A DNA stretch of 40,630 nucleotides, from positions 1 through 40,630 of the forward strand of contig JAFIEM010000020.1 of the NCBI GenBank assembly GCA_020832555.1, written 5' to 3'. Source of the DNA: Natronohydrobacter sp. (GTDB taxonomy: Bacteria > Pseudomonadota > Alphaproteobacteria > Rhodobacterales > Rhodobacteraceae). This document shows, piece by piece, positions 1 to 7,556 of the stretch. The notes below the pieces were generated by a model. It ran no database searches. It worked only from the letters and a program-made list of their open reading frames with translations, and was not told the DNA's origin. The position numbers and the translations under genes were made by a program. The first letter of the stretch is position 1, and each line of letters begins with the position of its first letter.

Positions 1-91
1 GGCCCGTGTATTGTGCAACCACAACCACGCCAGAGCTTTCGAAGATCTGGCCGAGTTCGTCGACCACTTTCTCTTTTTGGGCTCTATCCAC
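1..91 (-). CDS. rplJ: 50S ribosomal protein L10, N-terminal part (cut by window edge)
   Basis: L10 forms the base of the ribosomal stalk that carries L7/L12 and recruits translation factors. Only the first 30 codons are present. The peptide begins [17 protein letters not shown] and continues [13 protein letters not shown], which I recognise as the start of alphaproteobacterial L10. The start is a GTG at 91, with a GGAG Shine-Dalgarno at 102-99, seven bases upstream. The rest of the gene, and presumably rplL, lies left of the window. The gene is usually preceded by rplK-rplA, but here the next gene upstream on the same strand is unrelated (450-770). Confidence 0.9.
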   Translation of the reverse strand, partial: MDRAQKEKVVDELGQIFESSGVVVVAQYTG

Positions 92-215
92 AGGGTCTCT
101 CCAGTTAATGGAGGGTTTCCCCTCCGGCTCGTTGCGTCAGGCAGTTTGCCTGACATGAGGTCCGAACGGGCCTTCCCAATATCGCCCGAGGAAATCTCCC
201 CAGACCTTTATTGTT
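92..215 (-). promoter_or_regulatory. Candidate rplJ (L10) autoregulatory leader RNA
   Basis: Ribosomal protein L10 operons are commonly autoregulated by the L10-L7/L12 complex binding an mRNA leader. On the minus strand the region before rplJ folds into at least two clear hairpins. One is 136-154 (GTCAGGC/GCCTGAC, 5-base loop). The other is 110-125, GGAGGG/CCCTCC closed by a GAAA tetraloop, just upstream of the Shine-Dalgarno. Position and structure fit an L10 leader. I could not run a covariance model, and the left boundary of the element (about 215) is a guess. Confidence 0.5.
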
Positions 216-240
216 CCACTCCCGTCTCAGGCAGGAATTA

Positions 241-257
241 TGATGGTCAGACCATCA
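241..257. promoter_or_regulatory. 17-bp perfect palindrome resembling a GntR/FadR-type operator
   Basis: The sequence TGATGGTCAGACCATCA is a perfect inverted repeat around a central A. Its core TGGTC-N-GACCA matches the operator form known for FadR-subfamily GntR regulators. It sits about 150 bp upstream of rplJ. The rest of 216-449 shows a short hairpin (302-320, GCCACT/AGTGGC) and no convincing gene. No GntR gene is present in the window, so the regulator is unknown. Confidence 0.4.
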
Positions 258-449
258 CCCACCGTCTCGGACGAATCATCAAGGTGAGCAGGTCGAATAC
301 CGCCACTCTGACGAAGTGGCTCCCTAGACGATGTAGGCGGCAATGCCAAGGGCGAAAATGCCGCAACAGCAAATCACAAGCTCAGTCCAACACTGTTCCT
401 TCGCTACCGATGGAAACGGGACCGGACAGATCGTTCCCTATCGTGGCTT

Positions 450-770
450 CTACTGCGTTCCCTGAAGTTGAGCGCGGTAGTATTCGGCTTCGGAGCGCGC
501 TTCGCGCAGACCGTCCATCGCGGCCGCGAGTTCGGCCTCGGTCTGTGCGAGTCGGTTGGTCAGATCGCGTTCACGGTTTTCCACATAGTCGATCGCCTGA
601 TCGCGGATCAGTTCTGCCTCGTGCAGCGCCTGTGCCATTCGGTCCAGTTCACCCAGATCCTGCTGACGGACCCGCGTGAAGCGATGCACCAGCCAGTTCG
701 CTGCCCAACCCAGACCGAAGGTCACGAACAGAATAATCGCGGTTGCGGTCACAAATTCAATGCGGTCCAT
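450..770 (-). CDS. Small membrane-anchored coiled-coil protein, unknown function
   Basis: This 106-aa protein has one hydrophobic segment (about residues 6-27) followed by a Glu/Ala/Arg-rich stretch (about 38-105) with the heptad look of a coiled coil. I do not recognise a named family. The ATG at 770 has a GGGGGA just upstream; a TTG nine codons earlier is less likely. It lies 45 bp downstream of the OmpA-domain gene on the same strand, so the two are probably co-transcribed, which suggests an envelope or division-related role. That role is inference from position and topology only. Confidence 0.65.
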   Translation of the reverse strand: MDRIEFVTATAIILFVTFGLGWAANWLVHRFTRVRQQDLGELDRMAQALHEAELIRDQAIDYVENRERDLTNRLAQTEAELAAAMDGLREARSEAEYYRAQLQGTQ

Positions 771-815
771 CCATCCCCCAATCGACAGGCGCTCCAAGTT
801 TGCCCTGTTCGTCTT

Positions 816-2849
816 TCATCTCTGTGGCCGCTCGACCGGGCGCGTGTTGTCGCCTGCACCTTCGGTCACAACGATCTCCAGATCGGATTCGTCCATCGGC
901 TCTGCCTCGGCAGCCCACTCAACGGCCTCTACCGGAGTACCGCTCGCGCGCTCGGCCTCTGCTGCCTCGGCCGATGCCCCGGTCAGCTTGAATTCGATAC
1001 GCCGATTGGCCTCGCGGCCTGCCGCCGTTGAATTGTCCGCGATCGGAAATTCCGGGCCGTAGCCTGTCGTCGTGAAGTCAGACACCAACGCGCCGCGCGC
1101 CAGAAGCGCAGCTTTCACCGCATCAGCGCGCTGCTGGCTCAGACGCATATTCGTCTCTAACCGCCCCTGGCTGTCAGTATGCCCACCGATTTCCATCTCC
1201 AGACGACCACAGTCCCGCAGGATCTGCGCGATCTTGTCAAGCACCCGCGCAGCATCTGCGACAATCGAGGCAGAGCCGGGATCGAATGTGATCTGCTGTT
1301 CGGTCAGCGTTTCGTCGATCCAGCGTTCGCAACGCGCAGGTGTGGGTTGCATCGCAATCGGGTCGAAACGCTCATCATATCGGATATTGAGCGAAAACAC
1401 CGCGCCCTGCCCCAGCTTGTCCGCCAGCACGCGCGAAAGCTCATCCGAAACCGCGGTATTGCCGGAGACCCCGGTCACATCGAAACGGTCCGGCCGTACG
1501 CGTACCATGCCGTATTCCAGTTGCGACAGCACATCCACCGCCAGAAGGGCACGCACTGGCCAGCCTTCGGGCAGATCCGGATCAACCCGCGCGGTCATCT
1601 GCACCGCCTGCAAACCATATTCGGCCCGCGCCAGAGACTGCACAGCATCGCGCAGCCTTTCGTCCGTCAGCCGCCCGCGAAGCATCACCGCCCCCTCCTG
1701 CGACCGGCTGGCCACGAATTCGAGGGCCTCATCGCTGCGCGCGAAATCCTCGTCGCTTGGGGGCAACCGGGTAGAGTTCAGCGAGAAAACATCCGGCAGA
1801 CGGTTTTCCAACTCGCCCACTACCTGATCGAAATTCTCCGCAGACACGGAATTGGGCACAACGAGCGAAACATCCGTATCGGCCAGTGTCACGCTGCCAG
1901 CCTCAAGCCGCGACAGGGCGCGGATTGCCTCGACTGCACCAGCCTGCCAGCGTGGTGTCGGCGTACCAAGCCCGATCGTACAGGACAGCGCACCCGTTGC
2001 CCCGGCTGCGCGCGCGGCATTCAGAATCGCATTGCGGGCCTCGGTGGTATCCGCAGAACAGGCGTCAAATCGTGCACCTTCCTCATCCATGACAAAACGC
2101 AGCGTAAAGGGCGTGATCACTGGGCGCGGCGCTGAAATATTGACGCTTGCGATCAGACCACGCGGACGCTCTCGGGTCAGCTTGTCGCGCATTTCGTTGC
2201 GCTGTCTTTCGCTTTCGGCCAGACCGACAACCGCCACCTGATCCGCCCCTATCGAAACCTTGCTGCTCGGGATCATCGCAAGCGCATCCAGTCCATAGGA
2301 AACGGCCTGCTCCCATCCGAAAGGCACAGCATGGCTTGCTGTCTCCAGCATGTTCACCACCGAGATTTCCGGATCAATCGCCTCGATCCGGCTCACGACA
2401 GAAGGCAAGTCATAGGCCGCGGGGATCAAGCCTATCAACTGCACCTCAAGCCCGTTGCGAAGAATCTCGATCGAGAAACGGGGGGCGGATATCTCCATCG
2501 ACGGCGCGACAGTGATCTCGTCGATCACGCGCTCCGCCGGAACGACAGTGGAAACGGTGCTTAACGCACGAAAGCGCGCGGCTTCATTGGCAGCCTCACC
2601 ACGGAGCGTCAGCAGCAGCCCGTCGCTGGACACCTCGGCCCAATCCAGCCCCTGTTCAGCCAAGGCCGCCGAGGTATCGCGCTCCAGCACATGCTCGATC
2701 CAACGCACAGCCGCAGTCGCGGCGAACACCGCCAGTAATGCAGCCGCCACGAATGCAACAACCATGAGCACTGTCGCCTTATGCGCAGTGCCAAGGCTAT
2801 TTGCGTCAAAGCGCAATCTCTGAGCCAGAAAAGCTACTTTTTCTTTCAT
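816..2849 (-). CDS. OmpA-family protein with large N-terminal region and membrane anchor
   Basis: This 677-aa protein probably bridges the inner membrane or periplasm and the peptidoglycan. Residues about 20-45 form a transmembrane segment. The next part (about 50-120) resembles a BON-type fold, followed by repeated alpha/beta segments up to about residue 500. Residues about 506-623 are an OmpA C-terminal peptidoglycan-binding domain, with GGHTDSQG near 555 and NRRIEFKL at its end. The last 50 residues are acidic and low in complexity. The ATG at 2849 follows AGGGGA at good spacing; an upstream TTG at 2885 would only abut ubiA. It is 36 bp downstream of ubiA and probably in the same transcript. 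The peptidoglycan ligand is family knowledge; the job of the N-terminal region is not known. Confidence 0.85.
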   Translation of the reverse strand: MKEKVAFLAQRLRFDANSLGTAHKATVLMVVAFVAAALLAVFAATAAVRWIEHVLERDTSAALAEQGLDWAEVSSDGLLLTLRGEAANEAARFRALSTVSTVVPAERVIDEITVAPSMEISAPRFSIEILRNGLEVQLIGLIPAAYDLPSVVSRIEAIDPEISVVNMLETASHAVPFGWEQAVSYGLDALAMIPSSKVSIGADQVAVVGLAESERQRNEMRDKLTRERPRGLIASVNISAPRPVITPFTLRFVMDEEGARFDACSADTTEARNAILNAARAAGATGALSCTIGLGTPTPRWQAGAVEAIRALSRLEAGSVTLADTDVSLVVPNSVSAENFDQVVGELENRLPDVFSLNSTRLPPSDEDFARSDEALEFVASRSQEGAVMLRGRLTDERLRDAVQSLARAEYGLQAVQMTARVDPDLPEGWPVRALLAVDVLSQLEYGMVRVRPDRFDVTGVSGNTAVSDELSRVLADKLGQGAVFSLNIRYDERFDPIAMQPTPARCERWIDETLTEQQITFDPGSASIVADAARVLDKIAQILRDCGRLEMEIGGHTDSQGRLETNMRLSQQRADAVKAALLARGALVSDFTTTGYGPEFPIADNSTAAGREANRRIEFKLTGASAEAAEAERASGTPVEAVEWAAEAEPMDESDLEIVVTEGAGDNTRPVERPQR

Positions 2850-2885
2850 ACGGCGTCCCCTAGCGCCTGAACGCGACCGGCGCAA

Positions 2886-3866
2886 TCAGGCGAAAACCGT
2901 GATGGCAAGAAACAGCGCAGCCAACAAGCCTGCATCCCGGTTCGAACGGAACAGTCGCAAGCACATCTGCGTGTCATTGATGTCAAGCTTGCCAAGCTGC
3001 CAGTTCATATGCCAGCCCAGCGCCCATGCGCCAGCCAGGCCCAGCGACATTTTCAGCGGGTCGGCCAAGGGCGAGAGGGCATAGATTACCGCCAGCGACA
3101 TCAGAACCACGGTTGCCACCAGAAATCCGCGCAACCATGTCTCGGTCTTGTCCCCGAACAGGCGCGCTGTGGATTTCACCCCGATCAGTTCATCATCTTC
3201 GCGATCCTGATGGGCATAGATCGTGTCATAAAAAAGCGTCCAGCAGATGCCCGCAAGATAGAGGAATATGGCTGGCAATCCGACCGATCCGGTCTGCGCG
3301 GTCCAGGCGAGCAATGCCCCCCAGTTGAACGCCAGTCCCAGAAAGACCTGAGGCCACCAGGTGAAGCGCTTTGCGAAAGGATAGATTGCGACCAGACCCA
3401 GCGACATCAGCCCAAGGCCAATAGCCGCCCAGTTGAACGTGAACAGGATCAGTGCCGCTATCGCGGCCTGCGCGCCCATCCAGATGGCGGCTTCGCGCAC
3501 TGTGACCTGCCCGGCGGGGATCGGTCGTGACCGGGTACGCGCCACTTTATCGTCAATATCGCGATCCGTGATATCATTCCATGTGCACCCCGCCCCCCGC
3601 ATCAGGAATGCGCCCAAGGCGCAGCCTGTGAATATCCAGACTGTCAGCCAGCCTGCGGCCTCCGGGGTCGCAGCAGCGCCCAGAAACAGGCCCCACCAGC
3701 AGGGCAGCAGCAAGAGCCATGTCCCGATCGGGCGATCCGCGCGGGACAGGCGCAGATAGGGTTTCAGGTCATCGGGCGCATATTGGTCCACCCAATTGGC
3801 CGCAGGCGCATCCGACACGATGTCCTTTTGCACCGCACCCTCTGGCCTTTGCTCCGTCTCGGTCAT
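2886..3866 (-). CDS. ubiA: 4-hydroxybenzoate octaprenyltransferase
   Basis: UbiA attaches the polyprenyl tail to 4-hydroxybenzoate in the inner membrane, the step that commits the ring to ubiquinone synthesis. The 326-aa protein has the first Asp-rich motif NDITDRDID (residues 97-105), with RSRPIPAG just after, and the second motif YDTIYAHQDREDD near 225. About eight hydrophobic segments follow the usual pattern. The ATG at 3866 (MTETEQ) gives normal family length; a longer reading frame to 4298 runs antisense into rsmE and is not credible. Ubiquinone feeds the respiratory chain whose cbb3 oxidase is encoded later in the window. It is divergent from rsmE with only 12 bp between start codons. 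Confidence 0.93.
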   Translation of the reverse strand: MTETEQRPEGAVQKDIVSDAPAANWVDQYAPDDLKPYLRLSRADRPIGTWLLLLPCWWGLFLGAAATPEAAGWLTVWIFTGCALGAFLMRGAGCTWNDITDRDIDDKVARTRSRPIPAGQVTVREAAIWMGAQAAIAALILFTFNWAAIGLGLMSLGLVAIYPFAKRFTWWPQVFLGLAFNWGALLAWTAQTGSVGLPAIFLYLAGICWTLFYDTIYAHQDREDDELIGVKSTARLFGDKTETWLRGFLVATVVLMSLAVIYALSPLADPLKMSLGLAGAWALGWHMNWQLGKLDINDTQMCLRLFRSNRDAGLLAALFLAITVFA

Positions 3867-3878
3867 ACTCTCGGTCCT

Positions 3879-4613
3879 ATGGACAGTGACAGCCTTCGTG
3901 CGAAAATCCGCCTCTATGTAGATCAGCCACTGGGTCAGGGGCAACCCGTTGCCCTGTCGCAGCCGCAGGCACATTATCTGGCGAATGTCCTGCGCAAGGG
4001 GCCAGGCACACCGCTCGCGCTTTTTAACAGTCGCGATGGGGAATGGCGCGCAGAACTTGCCGAGATCAACAAGCGCGGCGCTGTGGCGATTTGCAAGGCT
4101 TTGGCGGCCCCCCAGCGCATGCCCCCTGACCTGTGGCTTGTTTTCGCGCCAATAAAGAAGGCGCGTACCGATTTCATTGTCGAAAAAGCCGCGGAACTGG
4201 GTGCCGCGCGCATTCTGCCGGTCCAGACCGAATTTACCAATTCCGAACGCATCCGGCAGGACCGGTTGCAGGCCCATGCGGTCGAAGCCGCCGAGCAATG
4301 CGGCGGCACCTATGTTCCAAAGGTCGCCGAGTTACAACCCCTCGGACGCCTGCTTGATCACTGGCCAACGGGCCGGGCCTTGATCTGGGCCGATGAAATG
4401 CTGGCAGATCAGTCCACCCTTTCAGAACTGCCCGCTGCCCCCGCCGCCATACTGATCGGACCAGAAGGCGGCTTTTCCGACACCGAGCGCAACCGGTTGC
4501 GCGGGATGGAGCATGTTCATCCTCTGGCGCTCGGGCCGCGCATCTTGCGGGCGGATACCGCCGCTGTCGCAGCCTTGACACTCTGGCAATCGCAACGGGG
4601 CGACTGGGGATGA
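3879..4613 (+). CDS. rsmE: 16S rRNA (uracil(1498)-N(3))-methyltransferase
   Basis: RsmE methylates N3 of U1498 in 16S rRNA of the assembled 30S subunit, using SAM. The 244-aa protein shows the C-terminal SPOUT-fold signatures GPEGGFSDTERN and LALGPRILRADTA, and an N-terminal PUA-like part starting AKIRLYVDQPLGQGQ. The ATG at 3879 is chosen because the protein then begins as family members do; no strong Shine-Dalgarno is visible. It overlaps the next gene by 4 nt (ATGA), so the two are translationally coupled. Confidence 0.92.
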   Translation: MDSDSLRAKIRLYVDQPLGQGQPVALSQPQAHYLANVLRKGPGTPLALFNSRDGEWRAELAEINKRGAVAICKALAAPQRMPPDLWLVFAPIKKARTDFIVEKAAELGAARILPVQTEFTNSERIRQDRLQAHAVEAAEQCGGTYVPKVAELQPLGRLLDHWPTGRALIWADEMLADQSTLSELPAAPAAILIGPEGGFSDTERNRLRGMEHVHPLALGPRILRADTAAVAALTLWQSQRGDWG

Positions 4614-5572
4614 TCGGCCTGATCCGCCGTGCATCGGAAGATCGCAAGGCCCTGACCAGCCTGAGATCTGCCTTGGTCGACGGTTTTGGCGCGAATGGCC
4701 CGAAAGCGGTGCGGCTGATCAAGGACGGACCTTTGGCGCGTGTTGCCGAAGGGCATTGGCAAGGGCGCGTTGTGATCATGAAGCAATTTCACACAGCATC
4801 GCCGCAACAGCAGATTGCTGACATGACGACCGAACATGAAAGGCTCGCGGCGCTTTTCCCACATGACGGGCTGCATGCAGCGCAGGTCTGCGCGACGGCA
4901 CCGGCACAAGGTATTGCCCTGATCGAGAAAGCGCCCGGTATCCCGCTCGACCAGGCATTGGACCCTTGCTCTGCTGACACACGTAGACATCTGGTTTCGC
5001 GGGCGGGTTCATGGCTGGCGCGCGCTTTGGGTGACAGCCGTGAACAGGGCAGCTTCCGTCCGCAATTCTGGTGCGACCGGCTGCTACGCGAGTGCCGTTT
5101 GACCGTGCTTTCTGCAACTGACCGTGACACAGCCAGCGCGACCCTAGAGGCTCTGACCCTGTTGGGACAGCGGCTAAAGAATGGGCCGATCCCGCGCGGG
5201 GCGGTTCATGGCGATTTCGGTCCCTATAACCTGCATTGGGACGCGACCAGCCAGACCCTCTGGGCCTTCGACATCCAGCGCACGAGTTCCCTGCCGCTTG
5301 CGCTGGACATGGCCGGGCTGCTGGTCGCCCTGTCCGAGCAGGTGCAGCGGCAATATCCCGACTGCGCACTAAGACTTGGCGTGCTGCCCGAAGATAGCGC
5401 GACGCTTGTTGCGGTTCGAGGGCTGGAGCACGGCCCTTCTGAATTGCCCTATCTCGATTTCTTCCTCGGCCTTCGGCTGCTGCGATCTCTGATCAAAAAA
5501 CACAAGCACCCCCACGCCCCGATCTTCCGACGTGGACTCATCAACTGGCTGGAAACACCACGATGCCACTGA
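4610..5572 (+). CDS. Phosphotransferase with APH/protein-kinase-like fold
   Basis: This 320-aa protein carries the signature of the aminoglycoside-phosphotransferase/choline-kinase superfamily. It has a nucleotide-binding Lys in VVIMKQF (K58), a catalytic loop HGDFGPYN (H200, D202, N207) and a metal-binding Asp in AFDIQ (D221). The phosphate acceptor cannot be told from sequence; a small metabolite, a lipid-linked sugar or a protein are all possible. A drug-resistance role is unlikely given its place in a housekeeping operon. It starts inside rsmE (4-nt overlap) and overlaps the next gene by 10 nt, so rsmE, this gene and 5563-6087 form a tight unit. Confidence 0.8.
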   Translation: MIGLIRRASEDRKALTSLRSALVDGFGANGPKAVRLIKDGPLARVAEGHWQGRVVIMKQFHTASPQQQIADMTTEHERLAALFPHDGLHAAQVCATAPAQGIALIEKAPGIPLDQALDPCSADTRRHLVSRAGSWLARALGDSREQGSFRPQFWCDRLLRECRLTVLSATDRDTASATLEALTLLGQRLKNGPIPRGAVHGDFGPYNLHWDATSQTLWAFDIQRTSSLPLALDMAGLLVALSEQVQRQYPDCALRLGVLPEDSATLVAVRGLEHGPSELPYLDFFLGLRLLRSLIKKHKHPHAPIFRRGLINWLETPRCH

Positions 5573-6087
5573 TCCGCCCCGAAATTGTTGCAACGCTCAG
5601 TCGCTGGTCCGAAGTCCTGACCGGGCTGGGGGTCGCGGCCTTCGGTTTGTGGGCACTTCAGGCTCGTGGCGCTTTCTTTCAGGGGCTGGCGGGATTGGTC
5701 ATCCTTACCGGCATTGCGCTTGCCGTGATTGGCTGGCGCAGAATGCGCTTTCATCGCGATGGCGCGGCGCCGGGCGTTGTTCAGATCATCGAGGGACAGA
5801 TCAGCTATTTTGGCCCGACTGATGGCGGCTTTGTCGCTCTAGGTGATCTGGTCGAACTGCATCTTGTAGACAAGGGCGCAAGCTGGTTGCTGATCGCACA
5901 GGACAGCACAAGGCTGGAAATCCCTGTTGCTGCGGCTGGCGCGGACGCGCTGTTCGATGCCTTCACCCGTTTGCCTGATCTGCGAATGCAGGCGCTTCTT
6001 GACGCTCTTGATGCGCCAGATCCACCGCCCGCCCGCGCAATCTGGTTGCATCCTTCGCGTCGCGCGGCACATTTGCGTCTGCACTGA
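5563..6087 (+). CDS. Two-segment membrane protein, unknown function
   Basis: This 174-aa protein has two hydrophobic segments (about residues 16-35 and 38-57) ending in RRMRFHRDG, followed by a soluble domain of about 110 residues. The soluble part contains beta-rich stretches (VVQIIEGQISYFGP, LVELHLV, SWLLIAQDSTRLEIPV) and may form a small barrel on the cytoplasmic side. I do not recognise a named family. It overlaps the kinase-like gene by 10 nt and precedes gshA by 68 bp. The overlap argues for shared expression with the kinase-like gene, but nothing in the sequence gives a function. Confidence 0.7.
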   Translation: MPLIRPEIVATLSRWSEVLTGLGVAAFGLWALQARGAFFQGLAGLVILTGIALAVIGWRRMRFHRDGAAPGVVQIIEGQISYFGPTDGGFVALGDLVELHLVDKGASWLLIAQDSTRLEIPVAAAGADALFDAFTRLPDLRMQALLDALDAPDPPPARAIWLHPSRRAAHLRLH

Positions 6088-6155
6088 GCCTTGACAGGAC
6101 TGATCGCAAGCTCCAAGTCTCGCGCAACTGAGGGACGGAAAAGATCGGAGCGCAG

Positions 6156-7526
6156 ATGTCCATACCCCAATCCGGCGGCGGGCCGATCGAACATGTATCG
6201 CAACTGACCGAATACCTTGCCGCAGGGTGCAAGCCCAAGGCTAACTGGCGCATTGGCACCGAGCACGAGAAATTCGGCTATTGCCGCGACACACTCAACC
6301 CCCTGCCCTATGACGGCCCGCGTTCGATCAAGGCGATGCTGGAAGGCTTGCGTGACCGCTTCGGCTGGACACCCGTTATGGAAGGCAACCATATCATCGG
6401 TCTGGAGAAGGAAGGCGCGAATGTCAGTCTGGAGCCGGGCGGACAACTGGAGTTGTCGGGCGCACCGTTGGAGACGATCCACCAGACCTGCGACGAAGTG
6501 AACTTGCATCTGCGTGAAGTGCGCGAGGTGGCTGATCAGATCGGCGTGGGTTTTATCGGTCTGGGCGCAGCTCCGATCTGGTCGCACGAGCAGATGCCGG
6601 TCATGCCCAAGGGCCGCTACAAGTTGATGACCGACTACATGGATCGTGTCGGAACCATGGGCAAGACTATGATGTATCGCACCTGCACGGTCCAGGTGAA
6701 TCTCGATTTCGCGTCCGAGGCCGATATGGTCCAGAAACTGCGGGTGGCGCTGGCCCTGCAGCCTGTCGCGACCGCGCTTTTCGCCAATTCTCCATTCCTT
6801 GAGGGCAAGCCGAATGGCCATAAGAGCTGGCGCGCGCGCGTCTGGCGCGATCTGGACAGTGCACGCACCGGCATGCTGCCTTTCGCGTTCGAGGACGGGT
6901 TCGGCTTCGAGCGCTGGGTCGATTACGCGCTCGATGTGCCGATGTATTTCGTCTATCGCGACGGGAAATATATCGACGCGCTCGGCCAGAGCTTCCGGGA
7001 TTTCCTGCGCGGGGAACTGCCCGCCCTGCCCGGTGAAATTCCTACACTTTCGGATTTCGCCGATCACCTGACGACCATCTTCCCCGAAGCGCGTGTCAAG
7101 AAATTCATCGAGATGCGCGGCGCGGATGGTGGGCCGTGGCGCAGGCTTTGTGCGCTGCCGGCCTTCTGGGTCGGGCTGACCTATGACCAAAACGCGCTTG
7201 ATGCTGCCTGGGATCTGGCCAAGGGTCTGGATGCGGAAACCCGCGACGGATTGCGTATCGCTGCCTCGGTTGACGGGCTGCAAGGCGAAGCGGGTGGTGT
7301 CAAATTGCATGAGCTGGCCCGCGAAGCCGTAGCCATTGCCGAAGCCGGGCTGAAAGCGCGCGCGCGCCCCGGTGCGGGCGGGATGCTGCCCGATGAGACT
7401 CATTTCCTGAACGCCCTGAAAGAAAGTGTCGAAACCGGCCAGACCCCGGCAGATGAATTGCTGGCGCGCTATCATGGTGACTGGCAGGGCGATCTGACCC
7501 GCATTTATGGCGATTACAGTTACTGA
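6156..7526 (+). CDS. gshA: Glutamate--cysteine ligase (plant/proteobacterial type)
   Basis: This enzyme makes gamma-glutamylcysteine from glutamate, cysteine and ATP, the first and limiting step of glutathione synthesis in the cytosol. The 456-aa length and motifs fit the plant-type GCS2 family: GTEHEKFGY near residue 30, LEPGGQLELSGAP near 96-108, a YMDRVG segment and RTCTVQVNLDF near 175. This family is unrelated in detail to the E. coli type. The ATG at 6156 is preceded by GGAGCG at about six bases. It is followed 30 bp later by an acyltransferase on the same strand. Confidence 0.93.
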   Translation: MSIPQSGGGPIEHVSQLTEYLAAGCKPKANWRIGTEHEKFGYCRDTLNPLPYDGPRSIKAMLEGLRDRFGWTPVMEGNHIIGLEKEGANVSLEPGGQLELSGAPLETIHQTCDEVNLHLREVREVADQIGVGFIGLGAAPIWSHEQMPVMPKGRYKLMTDYMDRVGTMGKTMMYRTCTVQVNLDFASEADMVQKLRVALALQPVATALFANSPFLEGKPNGHKSWRARVWRDLDSARTGMLPFAFEDGFGFERWVDYALDVPMYFVYRDGKYIDALGQSFRDFLRGELPALPGEIPTLSDFADHLTTIFPEARVKKFIEMRGADGGPWRRLCALPAFWVGLTYDQNALDAAWDLAKGLDAETRDGLRIAASVDGLQGEAGGVKLHELAREAVAIAEAGLKARARPGAGGMLPDETHFLNALKESVETGQTPADELLARYHGDWQGDLTRIYGDYSY

Positions 7527-7556
7527 TCGTCTGTTGCGGCATGACTTGACGCTTGC

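Noticed and set aside
324-377. 17-codon GTG-started frame on the minus strand with a hydrophobic, Cys-rich product
   Set aside because: It is too short, has no Shine-Dalgarno and matches nothing I know, so it is not listed as a gene.
11-679. 222-codon plus-strand frame at the left end
   Set aside because: It runs antisense to rplJ, its leader and the coiled-coil gene, and has Arg/Ser/Pro-rich composition.
4610-5572. APH-like protein considered as an antibiotic resistance enzyme
   Set aside because: The motifs are shared by a broad superfamily, and the gene is embedded in a housekeeping operon with no mobile element nearby.
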